Assembly: GCF_003478035.1 (NCBI RefSeq)
Contig: NZ_QUEP01000004.1
Coordinates: 248,001 to 312,000, forward strand
Direction: 5' to 3'
DNA length: 64,000 bases
DNA from: Clostridium sp. OF03-18AA
GTDB taxonomy: Bacteria; Bacillota; Clostridia; Lachnospirales; Lachnospiraceae
The translations under genes and the position numbers were made by a program. Below the pieces are notes generated by a model. The model did no database searches and had not been told where the DNA came from. It saw only the letters and a list, made by a program, of their open reading frames with translations. This document shows, one piece after another, positions 1 through 8,586 of this stretch; the first letter of the stretch is position 1; every line of letters starts with the position of its first letter.

Positions 1-224
1 GGAAATGTATTTTACAGCTTAGAGGGGTGCGCCCGTTCTTCTCTGATAAGTACGACATTACAAAGCACCCCAACTATAAATATCTTTCCGACTATGACAA
101 GAAAAATACTTTTGATATGGAAAAGCATTTAAGGCGCAGACCCGCCCTTGTGAAGCCAGACGAAGTATTTGACTACTACGAAATCAGCGAAAGCGATTTG
201 CAGGAGGACACCGACCATGAATAG
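1..224 (+). CDS. VirD4/TraG-like type IV coupling protein, C-terminal end (partial)
   Basis: The frame is open from the left edge and reads KCILQLRGVRPFFSDKYDI before ending at TAG 222-224, so only the last ~73 codons are present. The 'LRGVRPFFSDKYDIT' stretch followed by a charged tail is typical of the C-terminus of the VirD4/TraG-type coupling ATPases of Tn1549-like ICEs. These proteins dock the relaxase-DNA complex to the mating pore at the inner membrane. The ATPase motifs lie upstream of the window, so the assignment rests on the tail plus the downstream order (small gene, Maff2, VirB6, PrgI, VirB4). The stop overlaps the next gene by 8 nt, suggesting translational coupling. Confidence 0.75.
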   Translation, partial: KCILQLRGVRPFFSDKYDITKHPNYKYLSDYDKKNTFDMEKHLRRRPALVKPDEVFDYYEISESDLQEDTDHE

Positions 225-384
225 ACGTATCAGAAAGAAAAAGGACAAGAAAATCACAGAAGCCATAAACGGGCTTGTTTCGATTGCTGAACGACGGGAA
301 CAGCAGCGGCAGGCTGCTATCCGGCAATTTGTGAAACGGTGTGAAGCCCTGTATGAGCAGCAGCGAAAAGAAAGGAGGAATTGA
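217..384 (+). CDS. Small basic conserved ICE protein (55 aa)
   Basis: A 55-residue, highly basic, helical protein beginning MNRRIRKKKDKKITEA. The ATG at 217 is chosen because CAGGAGGA lies at 200-208 and because it overlaps the end of the coupling-protein gene by 8 nt. A longer in-frame start at 169 has no ribosome site. The Lys/Arg-rich start and amphipathic 'RREQQRQAAIRQFVKRCEALYEQQRK' region suggest a DNA-binding or accessory role. No family is recognised and no function is claimed. It is probably co-transcribed with the transfer genes. Confidence 0.6.
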   Translation: MNRRIRKKKDKKITEAINGLVSIAERREQQRQAAIRQFVKRCEALYEQQRKERRN

Positions 385-502
385 CGCAGTAACAAAGAAA
401 AAGACAACTTGCATGATACGCGCCCCTACAAAAATTCCTATCGCCCACACTGACAACTGAATACCGCCGCGCGGCAGACACTTACGCAGCGCGGGGACTT
501 AT

Positions 503-538
503 GACCGCGGCAGTTTGAAAACTGACCGCCGTTTTTTA
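503..538 (+). terminator. Terminator/attenuator-like hairpin before the Maff2 gene
   Basis: GCGGCAGTT (507-515) pairs with AACTG-A-CCGC (520-529, one bulged A) and is followed by six Ts at 532-537. A second small hairpin, GCCGC/GCGGC (557-570), sits just before the Maff2 ribosome site. The interval 385-583 otherwise holds no convincing gene. The hairpin lies inside what should be one transfer operon, so it could set the dosage of the pore genes. Confidence 0.45.
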
Positions 539-583
539 TACCCTTTTACGGGGCAAGCCGCATTTGCGGCAGAAAGGAGTTTT

Positions 584-799
584 ATGGAATTTTTCAACAG
601 CGCAATCGGCGTATTACAGACTTTGGTTATCGCTCTTGGAGCAGGACTTGGCATTTGGGGCGTTATCAATCTCTTAGAGGGATATGGAAACGACAATCCG
701 GGCGCAAAATCACAGGGCATTAAGCAGCTCATGGCAGGCGGCGGTGTTGCCCTTATCGGCACTATCCTTGTACCTCTGCTTTCCGGCTTGTTCGGTTAA
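584..799 (+). CDS. Maff2 family small membrane protein
   Basis: A 71-residue protein with two hydrophobic, Gly-rich segments (about residues 8-28 and 45-68) around a short polar loop. This matches the Maff2 family, found next to VirB6-like genes in Firmicute conjugative elements. A pilin/VirB2-like or pore-associated role is often supposed for this position but is not demonstrated. The start at ATG 584 follows AGAAAGGAG with good spacing; an upstream in-frame start at 515 falls in the hairpin region and lacks a ribosome site. The VirB6-like gene follows after 16 nt. Confidence 0.75.
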   Translation: MEFFNSAIGVLQTLVIALGAGLGIWGVINLLEGYGNDNPGAKSQGIKQLMAGGGVALIGTILVPLLSGLFG

Positions 800-815
800 G
801 CGCGGGTAGCTGCCT

Positions 816-1685
816 ATGCAGAGCATACTTGACGCGATTAACGAATGGATAAAGGAAATTCTTATCGGAGCGATAAACGGTAATCTGTCAACTATGTTCG
901 GGGACGTAAACGAAAAAGTCGGGACTATCGCAAACGAGGTAGGACAGACCCCGCAAGGGTGGAACGCCAACATTTTCAGCATGATACAGACCCTTTCTGA
1001 AAATGTAATCGTCCCGATTGCGGGGCTTGTCATTACCTATGTCCTATGCTACGAGCTAATCAGCATGGTAACGGAAAAGAACAATATGCACGACATAGAA
1101 ACATTCATGTTCTTTAAGTGGATATTCAAAGCCTTTGTCGCGGTGTTTATCGTAACCAACACGTTCAACATCACAATGGCGGTCTTTGATATGGCGCAGC
1201 ATATCGTTTCCGGCGCAGCGGGGGTTATCGGCGGCGATACGAATATCGACGTTGCCGAAGCCCTTGCCGCCATGCAGGAGGGGCTTGAAGATATGGAAAT
1301 CCCCGAACTGCTCTTACTTGTGCTTGAAACAAGCCTTGTGAGCCTTTGCATGAAAATCATGTCCGTACTGATAACCGTTATCCTATACGGCAGAATGATA
1401 GAGATTTACCTTTACTGTTCGGTATCGCCTATTCCATTTGCGACCATGACCAACAGAGAATGGGGACAGATTGGAAACAACTACCTAAAAGGGCTGTTCG
1501 CTCTTGGTTTTCAAGGCTTCCTCATTATGATATGTGTCGGTATTTACGCCGTACTGGTAAACGATATGATAATCGCAGACAATCTGCACAGCGCGGTATT
1601 TTCCCTTGCCGCCTATACGGTTATCCTCTGTTTTTCCCTGTTCAAATCCGGCACACTGGCAAAATCCATATTCAACGCCCACTAA
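816..1685 (+). CDS. VirB6/TrbL-like conjugal transfer membrane protein
   Basis: A 289-residue polytopic membrane protein with about six hydrophobic segments (near residues 65-85, 100-120, 165-195, 200-215, 225-250 and 255-275). The soluble N-terminal ~60 residues precede the first segment. Length, topology and position between Maff2 and PrgI match the VirB6/TrbL-type (CD0411-like) inner-membrane channel component of Tn1549-like ICEs. The start codon has only a weak ribosome site (GGGTAG), so translation may be coupled to Maff2. No enzymatic motif is seen. Confidence 0.75.
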   Translation: MQSILDAINEWIKEILIGAINGNLSTMFGDVNEKVGTIANEVGQTPQGWNANIFSMIQTLSENVIVPIAGLVITYVLCYELISMVTEKNNMHDIETFMFFKWIFKAFVAVFIVTNTFNITMAVFDMAQHIVSGAAGVIGGDTNIDVAEALAAMQEGLEDMEIPELLLLVLETSLVSLCMKIMSVLITVILYGRMIEIYLYCSVSPIPFATMTNREWGQIGNNYLKGLFALGFQGFLIMICVGIYAVLVNDMIIADNLHSAVFSLAAYTVILCFSLFKSGTLAKSIFNAH

Positions 1686-1706
1686 GGGCAGAAAGGAGGT
1701 TTTTTC

Positions 1707-2111
1707 TTGGCGTATGTACCTGTACCCAAAGACCTATCCAAAGTCAAAACAAAAGTCGCTTTCAATCTGACAAAGCGGCAAATCGTTTGTTTTGCGGCGG
1801 CTCTCTTAATCGGACTGCCGCTGTTTTTTTTGCTCAAAGGCAGCGCAGGGACAAATCTTGCGGCTATGGCGATGATTGTCGTCATGCTCCCCTGCTTCCT
1901 GCTTGCCATGTATGAAAAGCATGGACAGCCCCTTGAAGTGGTGGTTAAGAACATCATTCAGACAAAGTTTACCCGCCCAAAGGAGCGACCTTACAGAACC
2001 GAAAACCTATACGCTGTCTTGGAAAAGCAGCAAAACTTAGAAAAGGAGGTATCAGCGATTGTCAAAAGGACAAACAAAAAAGACGCGGGAAGCCGCAGGA
2101 AACAGGCGTAA
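1707..2111 (+). CDS. PrgI family conjugal transfer protein
   Basis: A 134-residue protein starting at TTG 1707 behind AAAGGAGG. The N-terminus 'AYVPVPKDLSKVKTKVAFNLTKRQ' followed by two transmembrane helices (about residues 28-46 and 50-70) and a basic tail is characteristic of PrgI family proteins. These sit between the VirB6 and VirB4 genes and are thought to be membrane partners of the VirB4 ATPase (VirB3-like position). Its 3' end overlaps the VirB4 gene by 53 nt in another frame, implying coupled translation. Confidence 0.8.
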   Translation: MAYVPVPKDLSKVKTKVAFNLTKRQIVCFAAALLIGLPLFFLLKGSAGTNLAAMAMIVVMLPCFLLAMYEKHGQPLEVVVKNIIQTKFTRPKERPYRTENLYAVLEKQQNLEKEVSAIVKRTNKKDAGSRRKQA

Positions 2112-4494
2112 GCTGACCCGCGCCGAAAAGAAACAGATTGCCGAAGCTATCCGAAAGGCTAAAGGCGACGGCAAAGCCCGCACCGCACAGCAGACCATGC
2201 CCTACCTTGCCATGTACCCGGACGGTATCTGCAAGGTTACGGAAAAGAGATATTCAAAGTGCGTCGTGTTCGAGGACATCAATTATCAGCTTGCACAGGC
2301 TGACGATAAGACCGCCATTTTTGAAAACTGGTGCGATTTCCTCAACTACTTTGACGCGAGCGTGAGCGTGCAGCTTTCTTTCATCAATCAAGGAACGCAG
2401 CGGGAACAGGCAGAAAAAGCAATCTCTATCCCCGCACAGGAGGACGCTTTTAACTCTATCCGCACCGAGTATTCGGATATGCTGAAAAATCAGCTTAGTA
2501 AAGGCAACAACGGGCTTGTGAAGCACAAATACATTACCTTTACTGTTGAAGCCGATAACAAGGCGGCTGCAAAGTCAAGGCTTTCCCGTATCGAAACCGA
2601 CGTGCTTAACAATTTCAAGGTGCTTGGCGTAACCGCCCGCCCCTTATCCGGCTATGAACGCTTAAAGGTGCTGCATGGGGTATTCCACCCGGAGGGCGAG
2701 CCGTTCTCCTTTTCCTTTGACTGGCTTACCCCGTCGGGGCTGTCTACAAAGGATTTTATCGCCCCGTCCTCTTTCCGTTTTGGCGAGGGCAGATATTTCC
2801 GCATGGGGCGTAAAATCGGCGCGGCGAGCTTCCTTGAAATCCTTGCGCCGGAACTCAACGACCGTATGCTTGCTGACATACTGGACTTGGAAACAGGTGT
2901 AATCGTCAACTTACATATCCGCAGTATCGACCAGTCGGAAGCAATCAAGACCATTAAGCGCAAAATCACAGACCTTGACAAGATGAAGATTGAGGAACAG
3001 AAAAAAGCGGTTAGAAGCGGCTATGACATGGATATAATCCCGTCCGACCTTGCCACCTTTGGCAGCGAAGCAAAGAACTTGTTGCAGGACTTACAGAGCC
3101 GCAACGAGCGAATGTTTCTCCTTACATTCCTTGTGGTAAACATGGCAGACACGAAGCGGAAACTGGAAAATGACATTTTCGCTGCGGCGGGTATCGCACA
3201 GAAATACAACTGCCGCCTGACACGCCTTGACTATCAGCAGGAAGCGGGGCTTTTATCCAGTGTGCCGATTGGGAAAAACCTTATCCCGATACAGCGGGGG
3301 CTTACCACATCAAGCACCGCTATTTTCATTCCCTTTATCACGCAGGAGCTTTTTCAGACGGGGCAAGCCCTGTACTATGGCTTGAACGCCCTTTCTAACA
3401 ATATGATACTCTGCGACAGAAAGCAGCTCAAAAACCCAAACGGGCTTATCTTGGGAACGCCGGGAAGCGGTAAGAGTTTCGCCGCCAAAAGGGAAATGAC
3501 AAATGCTTTCCTCATTACTGACGACGACATTATCATCTGCGACCCGGAAGCCGAGTATTTTTCCCTTGTGCAGCGTCTGAACGGGCAAGTGATACGGCTT
3601 TCCCCTACGGGCAGGGGCATTGACGGCAAGCCCCAGTATGTAAACCCTATGGATATAAACCTTAACTATTCCGAGGACGACAACCCGTTAGCCTTGAAAT
3701 CTGATTTTATCCTTTCCCTCTGCGAGCTTGTCATTGGCGGCAAGGAGGGTTTGCAGCCTGTCGATAAGACCGTCATTGACAGGGCTGTAAGAAATGTGTA
3801 CCGTCCGTTCCTTGCAGACCCCGACCCGGCAAAAATGCCTATATTGGGCGACCTTTACGACGAGCTGTTAAGACAGCCGGAGCCGGAAGCTGCCCGTATC
3901 GCGGCGGCATTGGAGCTGTATGTTTCCGGCAGCCTTAACGTATTCAACCACAGAACCAACGTGGAACTTTCTAACCGCCTTGTCTGCTTTGATATAAAGC
4001 AGCTTGGGAAGCAGCTTAAAAAGTTAGGTATGCTCATTGTGCAAGACCAGACATGGAACAGGGTAACGATAAACCGCGCAGAAAAGAAATCCACCCGCTA
4101 CTATATGGACGAGTTTCACTTGCTCTTAAAAGAGGAACAGACCGCCGCTTACAGCGTGGAGATTTGGAAGCGTTTCCGTAAATGGGGCGGTATCCCCACA
4201 GCCATTACGCAGAACGTCAAAGACCTTTTGGCAAGCCGCGAGGTGGAAAATATCTTTGAAAACAGTGATTTTGTCCTCATGCTCAATCAAGCGCAGGGCG
4301 ACCGTACTATCCTTGCAAAGCAGCTTAATATTTCCCCGCAGCAGATGAAGTATGTTACCCACACCGAAGCGGGCGAGGGGCTTATCTTCTATGGAAATGT
4401 GGTGCTGCCTTTTGTAGACCGCTTCCCGAAAGATACCGAGCTTTACCGGGTAATGACAACGAAGCCGGAGGAAGTTTCCGAAAGCGGAAAGTGA
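2059..4494 (+). CDS. virB4: VirB4-like conjugation ATPase
   Basis: An 811-residue cytoplasmic ATPase of the VirB4/TraE/TraC family that powers the type IV secretion pore. Walker A 'GTPGSGKS' is at about residues 466-473 and the Walker B region 'RYYMDEFHLLL' at about 680-690. A C-terminal 'TAITQNVKDLLASREVENIFENSDFVLML' stretch is typical of the family. The TTG start at 2059 follows AAAAGGAGG and lies inside the end of the PrgI gene. The N-terminal ~60 residues are Lys/Arg-rich, longer and more basic than the core requires. Full length, no frameshift seen. Confidence 0.92.
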   Translation: MSKGQTKKTREAAGNRRKLTRAEKKQIAEAIRKAKGDGKARTAQQTMPYLAMYPDGICKVTEKRYSKCVVFEDINYQLAQADDKTAIFENWCDFLNYFDASVSVQLSFINQGTQREQAEKAISIPAQEDAFNSIRTEYSDMLKNQLSKGNNGLVKHKYITFTVEADNKAAAKSRLSRIETDVLNNFKVLGVTARPLSGYERLKVLHGVFHPEGEPFSFSFDWLTPSGLSTKDFIAPSSFRFGEGRYFRMGRKIGAASFLEILAPELNDRMLADILDLETGVIVNLHIRSIDQSEAIKTIKRKITDLDKMKIEEQKKAVRSGYDMDIIPSDLATFGSEAKNLLQDLQSRNERMFLLTFLVVNMADTKRKLENDIFAAAGIAQKYNCRLTRLDYQQEAGLLSSVPIGKNLIPIQRGLTTSSTAIFIPFITQELFQTGQALYYGLNALSNNMILCDRKQLKNPNGLILGTPGSGKSFAAKREMTNAFLITDDDIIICDPEAEYFSLVQRLNGQVIRLSPTGRGIDGKPQYVNPMDINLNYSEDDNPLALKSDFILSLCELVIGGKEGLQPVDKTVIDRAVRNVYRPFLADPDPAKMPILGDLYDELLRQPEPEAARIAAALELYVSGSLNVFNHRTNVELSNRLVCFDIKQLGKQLKKLGMLIVQDQTWNRVTINRAEKKSTRYYMDEFHLLLKEEQTAAYSVEIWKRFRKWGGIPTAITQNVKDLLASREVENIFENSDFVLMLNQAQGDRTILAKQLNISPQQMKYVTHTEAGEGLIFYGNVVLPFVDRFPKDTELYRVMTTKPEEVSESGK

Positions 4495-4504
4495 GGTGCA
4501 GACC

Positions 4505-6580
4505 ATGAAGCAATATAAATCCCGCGATAAAATCACACAGAAAATGACCCGCGACGGGCTTATCGAGGTAAACGAAACCAAACAGACCGCCGAGCGTATC
4601 AGTAAACGGGAACAGGACGCAGATTTTCAAAAGTCCCCGGAGCAGCAAACCACACAGGACGGGACGCAGTTTCAAGGTGTACCGTCCCAAACTGCCCCGT
4701 TACCCCACGCGCCGGGGGCTGCCCCCGCAAGGGACACCGCCACAGCAGAGCGCGTTATGGAGCATATCGAAGCAGCGCAGACCCGCAAAGCCAGTAAAAA
4801 AGCGGTACGCAAGGCACAGGAGGAAGCCACCGCACAAACAACATCTTCCCGCTTGCAGTTTACCGAGGAAGAACTTGCCGCTCCGGAACTGGAACGCTAT
4901 ATTGAGAAATCAAACAAAGCCGCTGACCGACTGGACGCGGCAAAGGCAGCTATCCCAAAGCAAAAGAAACTGGTTAAGGAACGCACCTTTGAGGAAGTCA
5001 CAGGAAAAGCAAAGACCCGCTTACGCTTTGAAGAACAGGAAAAACCGATACCCGGCGGCAAAAAGGGAAACCCGCTGTCCCGCCCCGCACAGGAAGCGGG
5101 GATTTTCGTCCATAACAAGATACATTCGGTTGAAAAGGACAATTCCGGCGTTGAGGGGGCGCATAAATCAGAGGAACTTGCCGAGCGCGGCGCGAAATAC
5201 GGAGCGCGGAAGTTAAAACAGGGCTACCGCAGCCATAAGCTGAAACCCTACCGGGAAGCAGCAAATGCAGAAAAGGCAGCATTTAAGGCAAACGTCAACT
5301 TCCAGTATCACAAGACCCTGCGCGACAATCCGCAGCTTACCTCTAACCCTCTTTCCCGTTTCATGCAGAAACAGCAGATAAAACGCCAGTATGCAAAGGC
5401 GGCAAAGAAAGGAGGGGCAAAAGCCGCAGCAGAAGCCACAAGAAAGACGGCAAAGAAAACCGCCGAGGAAACGAGGAAAGCCGCCGCATTTGCGGCAAGA
5501 CACCCGGCGGGCATTTTGATTGCAGTTGCCGCGCTGCTTCTCTTTATTATGATTTCCGCAGGGCTGTCCTCTTGTGGGGCTATGTTTTCGGGCTTGACAA
5601 ACGGGGTGCTTGGCACGTCCTACACGTCCGAGGACAGCGACCTTGTGGCAACGGAACAGAACTACGCCGCTATGGAAAATGCCCTGCAAAGTGAGATTGA
5701 CAATATCGAAAACACCCACCCCGGCTATGATGAATACCGCTATGACCTTGACAGTATCGGACATAACCCCCACGAACTTGCGTCTTACTTGACCGCCCTC
5801 TTGCAGAGCTACACCCCGCAGAGCGCACAGGCAGAGCTTGAACGTATCTTTTCCATGCAGTACACCTTGACGCTGACCGAGGAAGTGGAAATACGCTACC
5901 GCACCGAAACAAGTACCGACCCGGAAACCGGGGAAACCACCACCGAGGAAGTCCCTTATGAGTATTACATCTTGAATGTGAAACTGACATATAAGCCGAT
6001 TTCCGAGCTTGCGGAGGAACTTCTTACGCCACAGCAGCTTGAAATGTTCCATGTGTACTTGGAAACAAGCGGCAACAAACCGCTGATTTTTGGCGGCGGT
6101 TCTCCCGACGGAAGCCCGTCCGAGGATTTAAGCGGCGTGGAGTTTGTAAACGGTACGCGCCCCGGAAATCAAGAGCTTATGGAACTTGCAAAGCAGCAAG
6201 TCGGAAATGTGGGCGGCTACCCTTACTGGTCTTGGTACGGCTTTAACAGCCGCGTGGAATGGTGCGCCTGTTTTGTATCATGGTGCTACAATCAAGCCGG
6301 AAAAAGCGAACCCCGATTTGCGGGCTGCGAATGGCAGGGTGTCCCTTGGTTTCAGTCAAGGGGACAATGGGGCGCACGCGGCTATGAGAATATCGCACCG
6401 GGCGACGCAATCTTTTTCGATTGGGATTTAGACGGCGTTGCCGACCATGTGGGGCTTGTGCTTGGCAGGGACGGCAGCCGCGTCTATACCGTTGAGGGCA
6501 ATTCCGGCGACGCCTGCAAGATAAAGAGCTATGACCTTAACTATCAATGTATCAAAGGCTACGGGCTGATGAACTGGTAA
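4505..6580 (+). CDS. Membrane-anchored CHAP-domain cell-wall hydrolase of the conjugation apparatus
   Basis: A 691-residue protein (ATG 4505, with GAGGTG seven bases upstream; an in-frame GTG at 4496 is less likely). The N-terminal ~330 residues are cytoplasmic, Lys/Glu/Ala-rich and probably coiled coil. A single transmembrane helix lies near residues 335-357. An extracytoplasmic region leads to a C-terminal CHAP domain, with Cys587 in 'VEWCACFVSW' and His648 in 'VADHVGLVLG' as the expected catalytic pair. CHAP enzymes cut peptidoglycan peptides; here it would open the wall for the mating channel, like the CD1108-type proteins of clostridial ICEs. It follows the VirB4 gene by 10 nt. Confidence 0.87.
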   Translation: MKQYKSRDKITQKMTRDGLIEVNETKQTAERISKREQDADFQKSPEQQTTQDGTQFQGVPSQTAPLPHAPGAAPARDTATAERVMEHIEAAQTRKASKKAVRKAQEEATAQTTSSRLQFTEEELAAPELERYIEKSNKAADRLDAAKAAIPKQKKLVKERTFEEVTGKAKTRLRFEEQEKPIPGGKKGNPLSRPAQEAGIFVHNKIHSVEKDNSGVEGAHKSEELAERGAKYGARKLKQGYRSHKLKPYREAANAEKAAFKANVNFQYHKTLRDNPQLTSNPLSRFMQKQQIKRQYAKAAKKGGAKAAAEATRKTAKKTAEETRKAAAFAARHPAGILIAVAALLLFIMISAGLSSCGAMFSGLTNGVLGTSYTSEDSDLVATEQNYAAMENALQSEIDNIENTHPGYDEYRYDLDSIGHNPHELASYLTALLQSYTPQSAQAELERIFSMQYTLTLTEEVEIRYRTETSTDPETGETTTEEVPYEYYILNVKLTYKPISELAEELLTPQQLEMFHVYLETSGNKPLIFGGGSPDGSPSEDLSGVEFVNGTRPGNQELMELAKQQVGNVGGYPYWSWYGFNSRVEWCACFVSWCYNQAGKSEPRFAGCEWQGVPWFQSRGQWGARGYENIAPGDAIFFDWDLDGVADHVGLVLGRDGSRVYTVEGNSGDACKIKSYDLNYQCIKGYGLMNW

Positions 6581-6611
6581 AGCAGTCCAAAAAAGAAAGG
6601 AGAAATGACCT

Positions 6612-6881
6612 ATGGCAAACAATAAAATCGACCGTATCAATAAGGAAATCGCAAAGACCCGCGAGAAAATCACAGAGTATCAGAACAAGTTAAAAGGACT
6701 GGAAGTGCAGAAAACCGAAGCGGAAAACCTTGAAATCGTACAGCTTGTACGAGCTATGCGACTGACCCCGCAGAAACTTAACGCTATGCTGTCCGGCGGC
6801 GGTATTCCCGGCATGAACGCCGCACACGTTACCGAAGCAGCAGACTACGAAGAACAGGAGGAAAATGCAGATGAAGAATAA
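6612..6881 (+). CDS. DUF4315 family protein
   Basis: An 89-residue protein. The first 45 residues form a Lys/Glu-rich coiled coil ('INKEIAKTREKITEYQNKLKGLEVQKTEAE'), followed by 'IVQLVRAMRLTPQKLNAMLSGG' and an acidic tail. This is the DUF4315 family, a constant member of Tn1549-like transfer modules between the CHAP hydrolase and DUF4366 genes. Function unknown. The ATG follows AAAGGAG. Its last codons overlap the next gene by 11 nt. Confidence 0.8.
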   Translation: MANNKIDRINKEIAKTREKITEYQNKLKGLEVQKTEAENLEIVQLVRAMRLTPQKLNAMLSGGGIPGMNAAHVTEAADYEEQEENADEE

Positions 6882-7599
6882 ACTGAAAAAGACCATGACT
6901 GCCCTTTGTGCCGCCCTTATCCTTATGGGCGGTTTTTCTGTCCCTGCCTATGCACAGGGCGCAGCCACAGAGCCGCCCGCAGAGGACGCAACTAATGACA
7001 GCGGCGTGATTGTGGAGGAAAAAGAGGAAACGCCGCCCCTTACCCCAAAGGGAAACGCAACACTGGTTGACGATTACGGCGGCAATAAGCAGCTTATCAC
7101 TGTTACCACCAAAAGCGGCAACTATTTCTATATCCTCATTGATCGCGCCGCCGAGGGCGAACAGACCGTACATTTCCTAAATCAAGTGGACGAAGCCGAC
7201 CTTATGGCACTGACCGAAAACGGCGAAGCTGCCAAAAAGCCGGAAATCTGTAACTGTACGGAAAAATGCGAAGCCGGAAAGGTAAACACGTCCTGCCCGG
7301 TATGTGTTACCAGTATGACAGGCTGCACAGGTAAAGAACCTACCCCAACACCAACTGAGCAGCCGGAAGAACCGAAAGAAAAAGGCGGCAATCCCGGTGT
7401 GGTGCTTGCCTTAGTCCTCTTTGCCCTGCTTGGTGGCGGCGCAGCGTTCTGCTACTTTAAGTTTATGAAGCCGAAGCAGAATGTAAAGGGCGATACCGAC
7501 CTTGAAGATTTTGAATTTGAGGATTACGACGAGGACGAGCCGGAAGCAGATACCGGGGAAACTCCCGAAGATGAAGAAACGGGGGAAGAAACCCTATGA
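6871..7599 (+). CDS. DUF4366 family secreted/membrane protein
   Basis: A 242-residue protein with a signal peptide (KKTMTALCAALILMGGFSVPAYAQ), a DUF4366 ectodomain containing a Cys cluster ('CNCTEKCEAGKVNTSCPVC', about residues 128-146), a Pro/Glu linker, a transmembrane helix (about 170-192) and a very acidic cytoplasmic tail. ATG 6871 is preferred over ATG 6865 because AGGAGG (6856-6861) is 9 nt from the former but only 3 nt from the latter. It is a recurring ICE surface protein of unknown function. Disulfide-linked extracellular Cys residues may help in cell contact; this is inference. Confidence 0.8.
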   Translation: MKNKLKKTMTALCAALILMGGFSVPAYAQGAATEPPAEDATNDSGVIVEEKEETPPLTPKGNATLVDDYGGNKQLITVTTKSGNYFYILIDRAAEGEQTVHFLNQVDEADLMALTENGEAAKKPEICNCTEKCEAGKVNTSCPVCVTSMTGCTGKEPTPTPTEQPEEPKEKGGNPGVVLALVLFALLGGGAAFCYFKFMKPKQNVKGDTDLEDFEFEDYDEDEPEADTGETPEDEETGEETL

Positions 7600-7784
7600 C
7601 CCTGTTTACCGACAATCCCTTTGAAAAGATGATGATACAGAAACCGAACGGGCGGCGTGATAATGCGCCGCCCGTTCCTTATCCCCCGGCTTGCGCTTCC
7701 TGCCCTTATAAGGGACAGTCCCCTTGTGTGGGGTACTGTCTGAAACAGGTACAGAAGAAAAAAGAAACCGAGCCGGAACGCTGA
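7596..7784 (+). CDS. Small Cys-rich ICE protein (62 aa)
   Basis: A 62-residue protein overlapping the DUF4366 stop by 4 nt (ATGA). Its notable feature is a Cys cluster, 'CASCPYKGQSPCVGYC', that could bind a metal ion. An 11-bp hairpin (AACGGGCGGCG 7647-7657 / CGCCGCCCGTT 7666-7676) lies within the coding sequence. It is not assigned to a family here. Position at the end of the transfer operon and the overlap support a real gene. Confidence 0.55.
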   Translation: MTLFTDNPFEKMMIQKPNGRRDNAPPVPYPPACASCPYKGQSPCVGYCLKQVQKKKETEPER

Positions 7785-7851
7785 AAAGAAATGTGGAGAA
7801 ACTTCTTTTTGTGTGGTAAAATAATTATCATATAGCAAAGGAGCTGATGAA

Positions 7852-8520
7852 TTGGGAAATAAATTAACAGACGCTTTAATAGCAACTGGAAAAGGGGCTG
7901 TATCATTATTCCCCGGAGGTGGTTTTTTAGCCGAGTATATAAGTTTGGCACAAGGGTATGTGGCTGATAAACGAATGAATGAGTGGAAGCAAAGAGTTGA
8001 GGAAATATTAGAAAAAATTCCACGCTCAATAGATGAATTGGCACAAGATGAGGCGTTCTATTCTTGTGTTCAAGTTGCAACTATGGGAGCAATGAGAGCA
8101 TATCAGAAAGAAAAGCAAGAGCTTTTTGCTAATGCACTTTATTCTTCTGCAAACAATATAGATATACCAACGGATAAAAAACTTTTTTACTTGTCATTAC
8201 TTGGAAGTTATACATTAAGTCATATAATGTTGCTAAAATATTTCGCACAAGATAATTACAATGAAAAGGTTATTAAGCGAAGTGGAACAACAATTCGGAC
8301 GATTGGTGGAACAGAACACCCGATAAAAGGAATTATTGAGAAACTTCCTTGCTTTGCAGATGATATAATGTTTGTAAAACATATTGCAGGACAGCTTTGT
8401 TCAGACAGTTTAATAAGCATTGTAGATTTTGATACACCTGTTTCAACAGAACTTGCAAGAGCAAAAAGAACCACAAAATACGGAGATGAATTTTTAAAAT
8501 TTATTCAAGACTATCAATAG
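7852..8520 (+). CDS. AT-rich passenger gene, protein of unknown function
   Basis: A 222-residue protein starting at TTG 7852 with AAAGGAG 8 nt upstream. The N-terminus 'ALIATGKGAVSLFPGGGFLAEYIS' is Gly-rich and hydrophobic, followed by 'KRMNEWKQRVEEILEKIPRSIDEL' and an all-helical remainder. No enzymatic motif is visible. It resembles, from memory only, a loosely defined group of Firmicute hypotheticals with an 'LFPGGG...EKRxxEW' start. Base composition is clearly more AT-rich than the GC-rich transfer genes on both sides, and it has its own terminator, so it looks like cargo inserted between the transfer operon and topB. A defence or immunity role is possible but unproven. Confidence 0.7.
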   Translation: MGNKLTDALIATGKGAVSLFPGGGFLAEYISLAQGYVADKRMNEWKQRVEEILEKIPRSIDELAQDEAFYSCVQVATMGAMRAYQKEKQELFANALYSSANNIDIPTDKKLFYLSLLGSYTLSHIMLLKYFAQDNYNEKVIKRSGTTIRTIGGTEHPIKGIIEKLPCFADDIMFVKHIAGQLCSDSLISIVDFDTPVSTELARAKRTTKYGDEFLKFIQDYQ

Positions 8521-8534
8521 ATAGCTTATTTGTA

Positions 8535-8562
8535 GAGTAGCCAGAAATGGCTGCTCTTTTCT
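8535..8562 (+). terminator. Intrinsic terminator after the AT-rich passenger
   Basis: GAGTAGCC (8535-8542) and GGCTGCTC (8549-8556) form an 8-bp stem with one G-U pair and a 6-nt loop, followed by a T-rich run. It separates the passenger from topB. Confidence 0.65.
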
Positions 8563-8586
8563 TTTACCCGAAAGGAGGATTTATCA

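Noticed and set aside
5213..6052. 279-codon minus-strand frame
   Set aside because: It is a shadow of the CHAP hydrolase gene; its Cys/Phe-rich composition is typical of antisense frames.
7852..8520. Calling the passenger a known defence gene
   Set aside because: No catalytic or effector motif can be identified from the sequence; only cargo status is supported.
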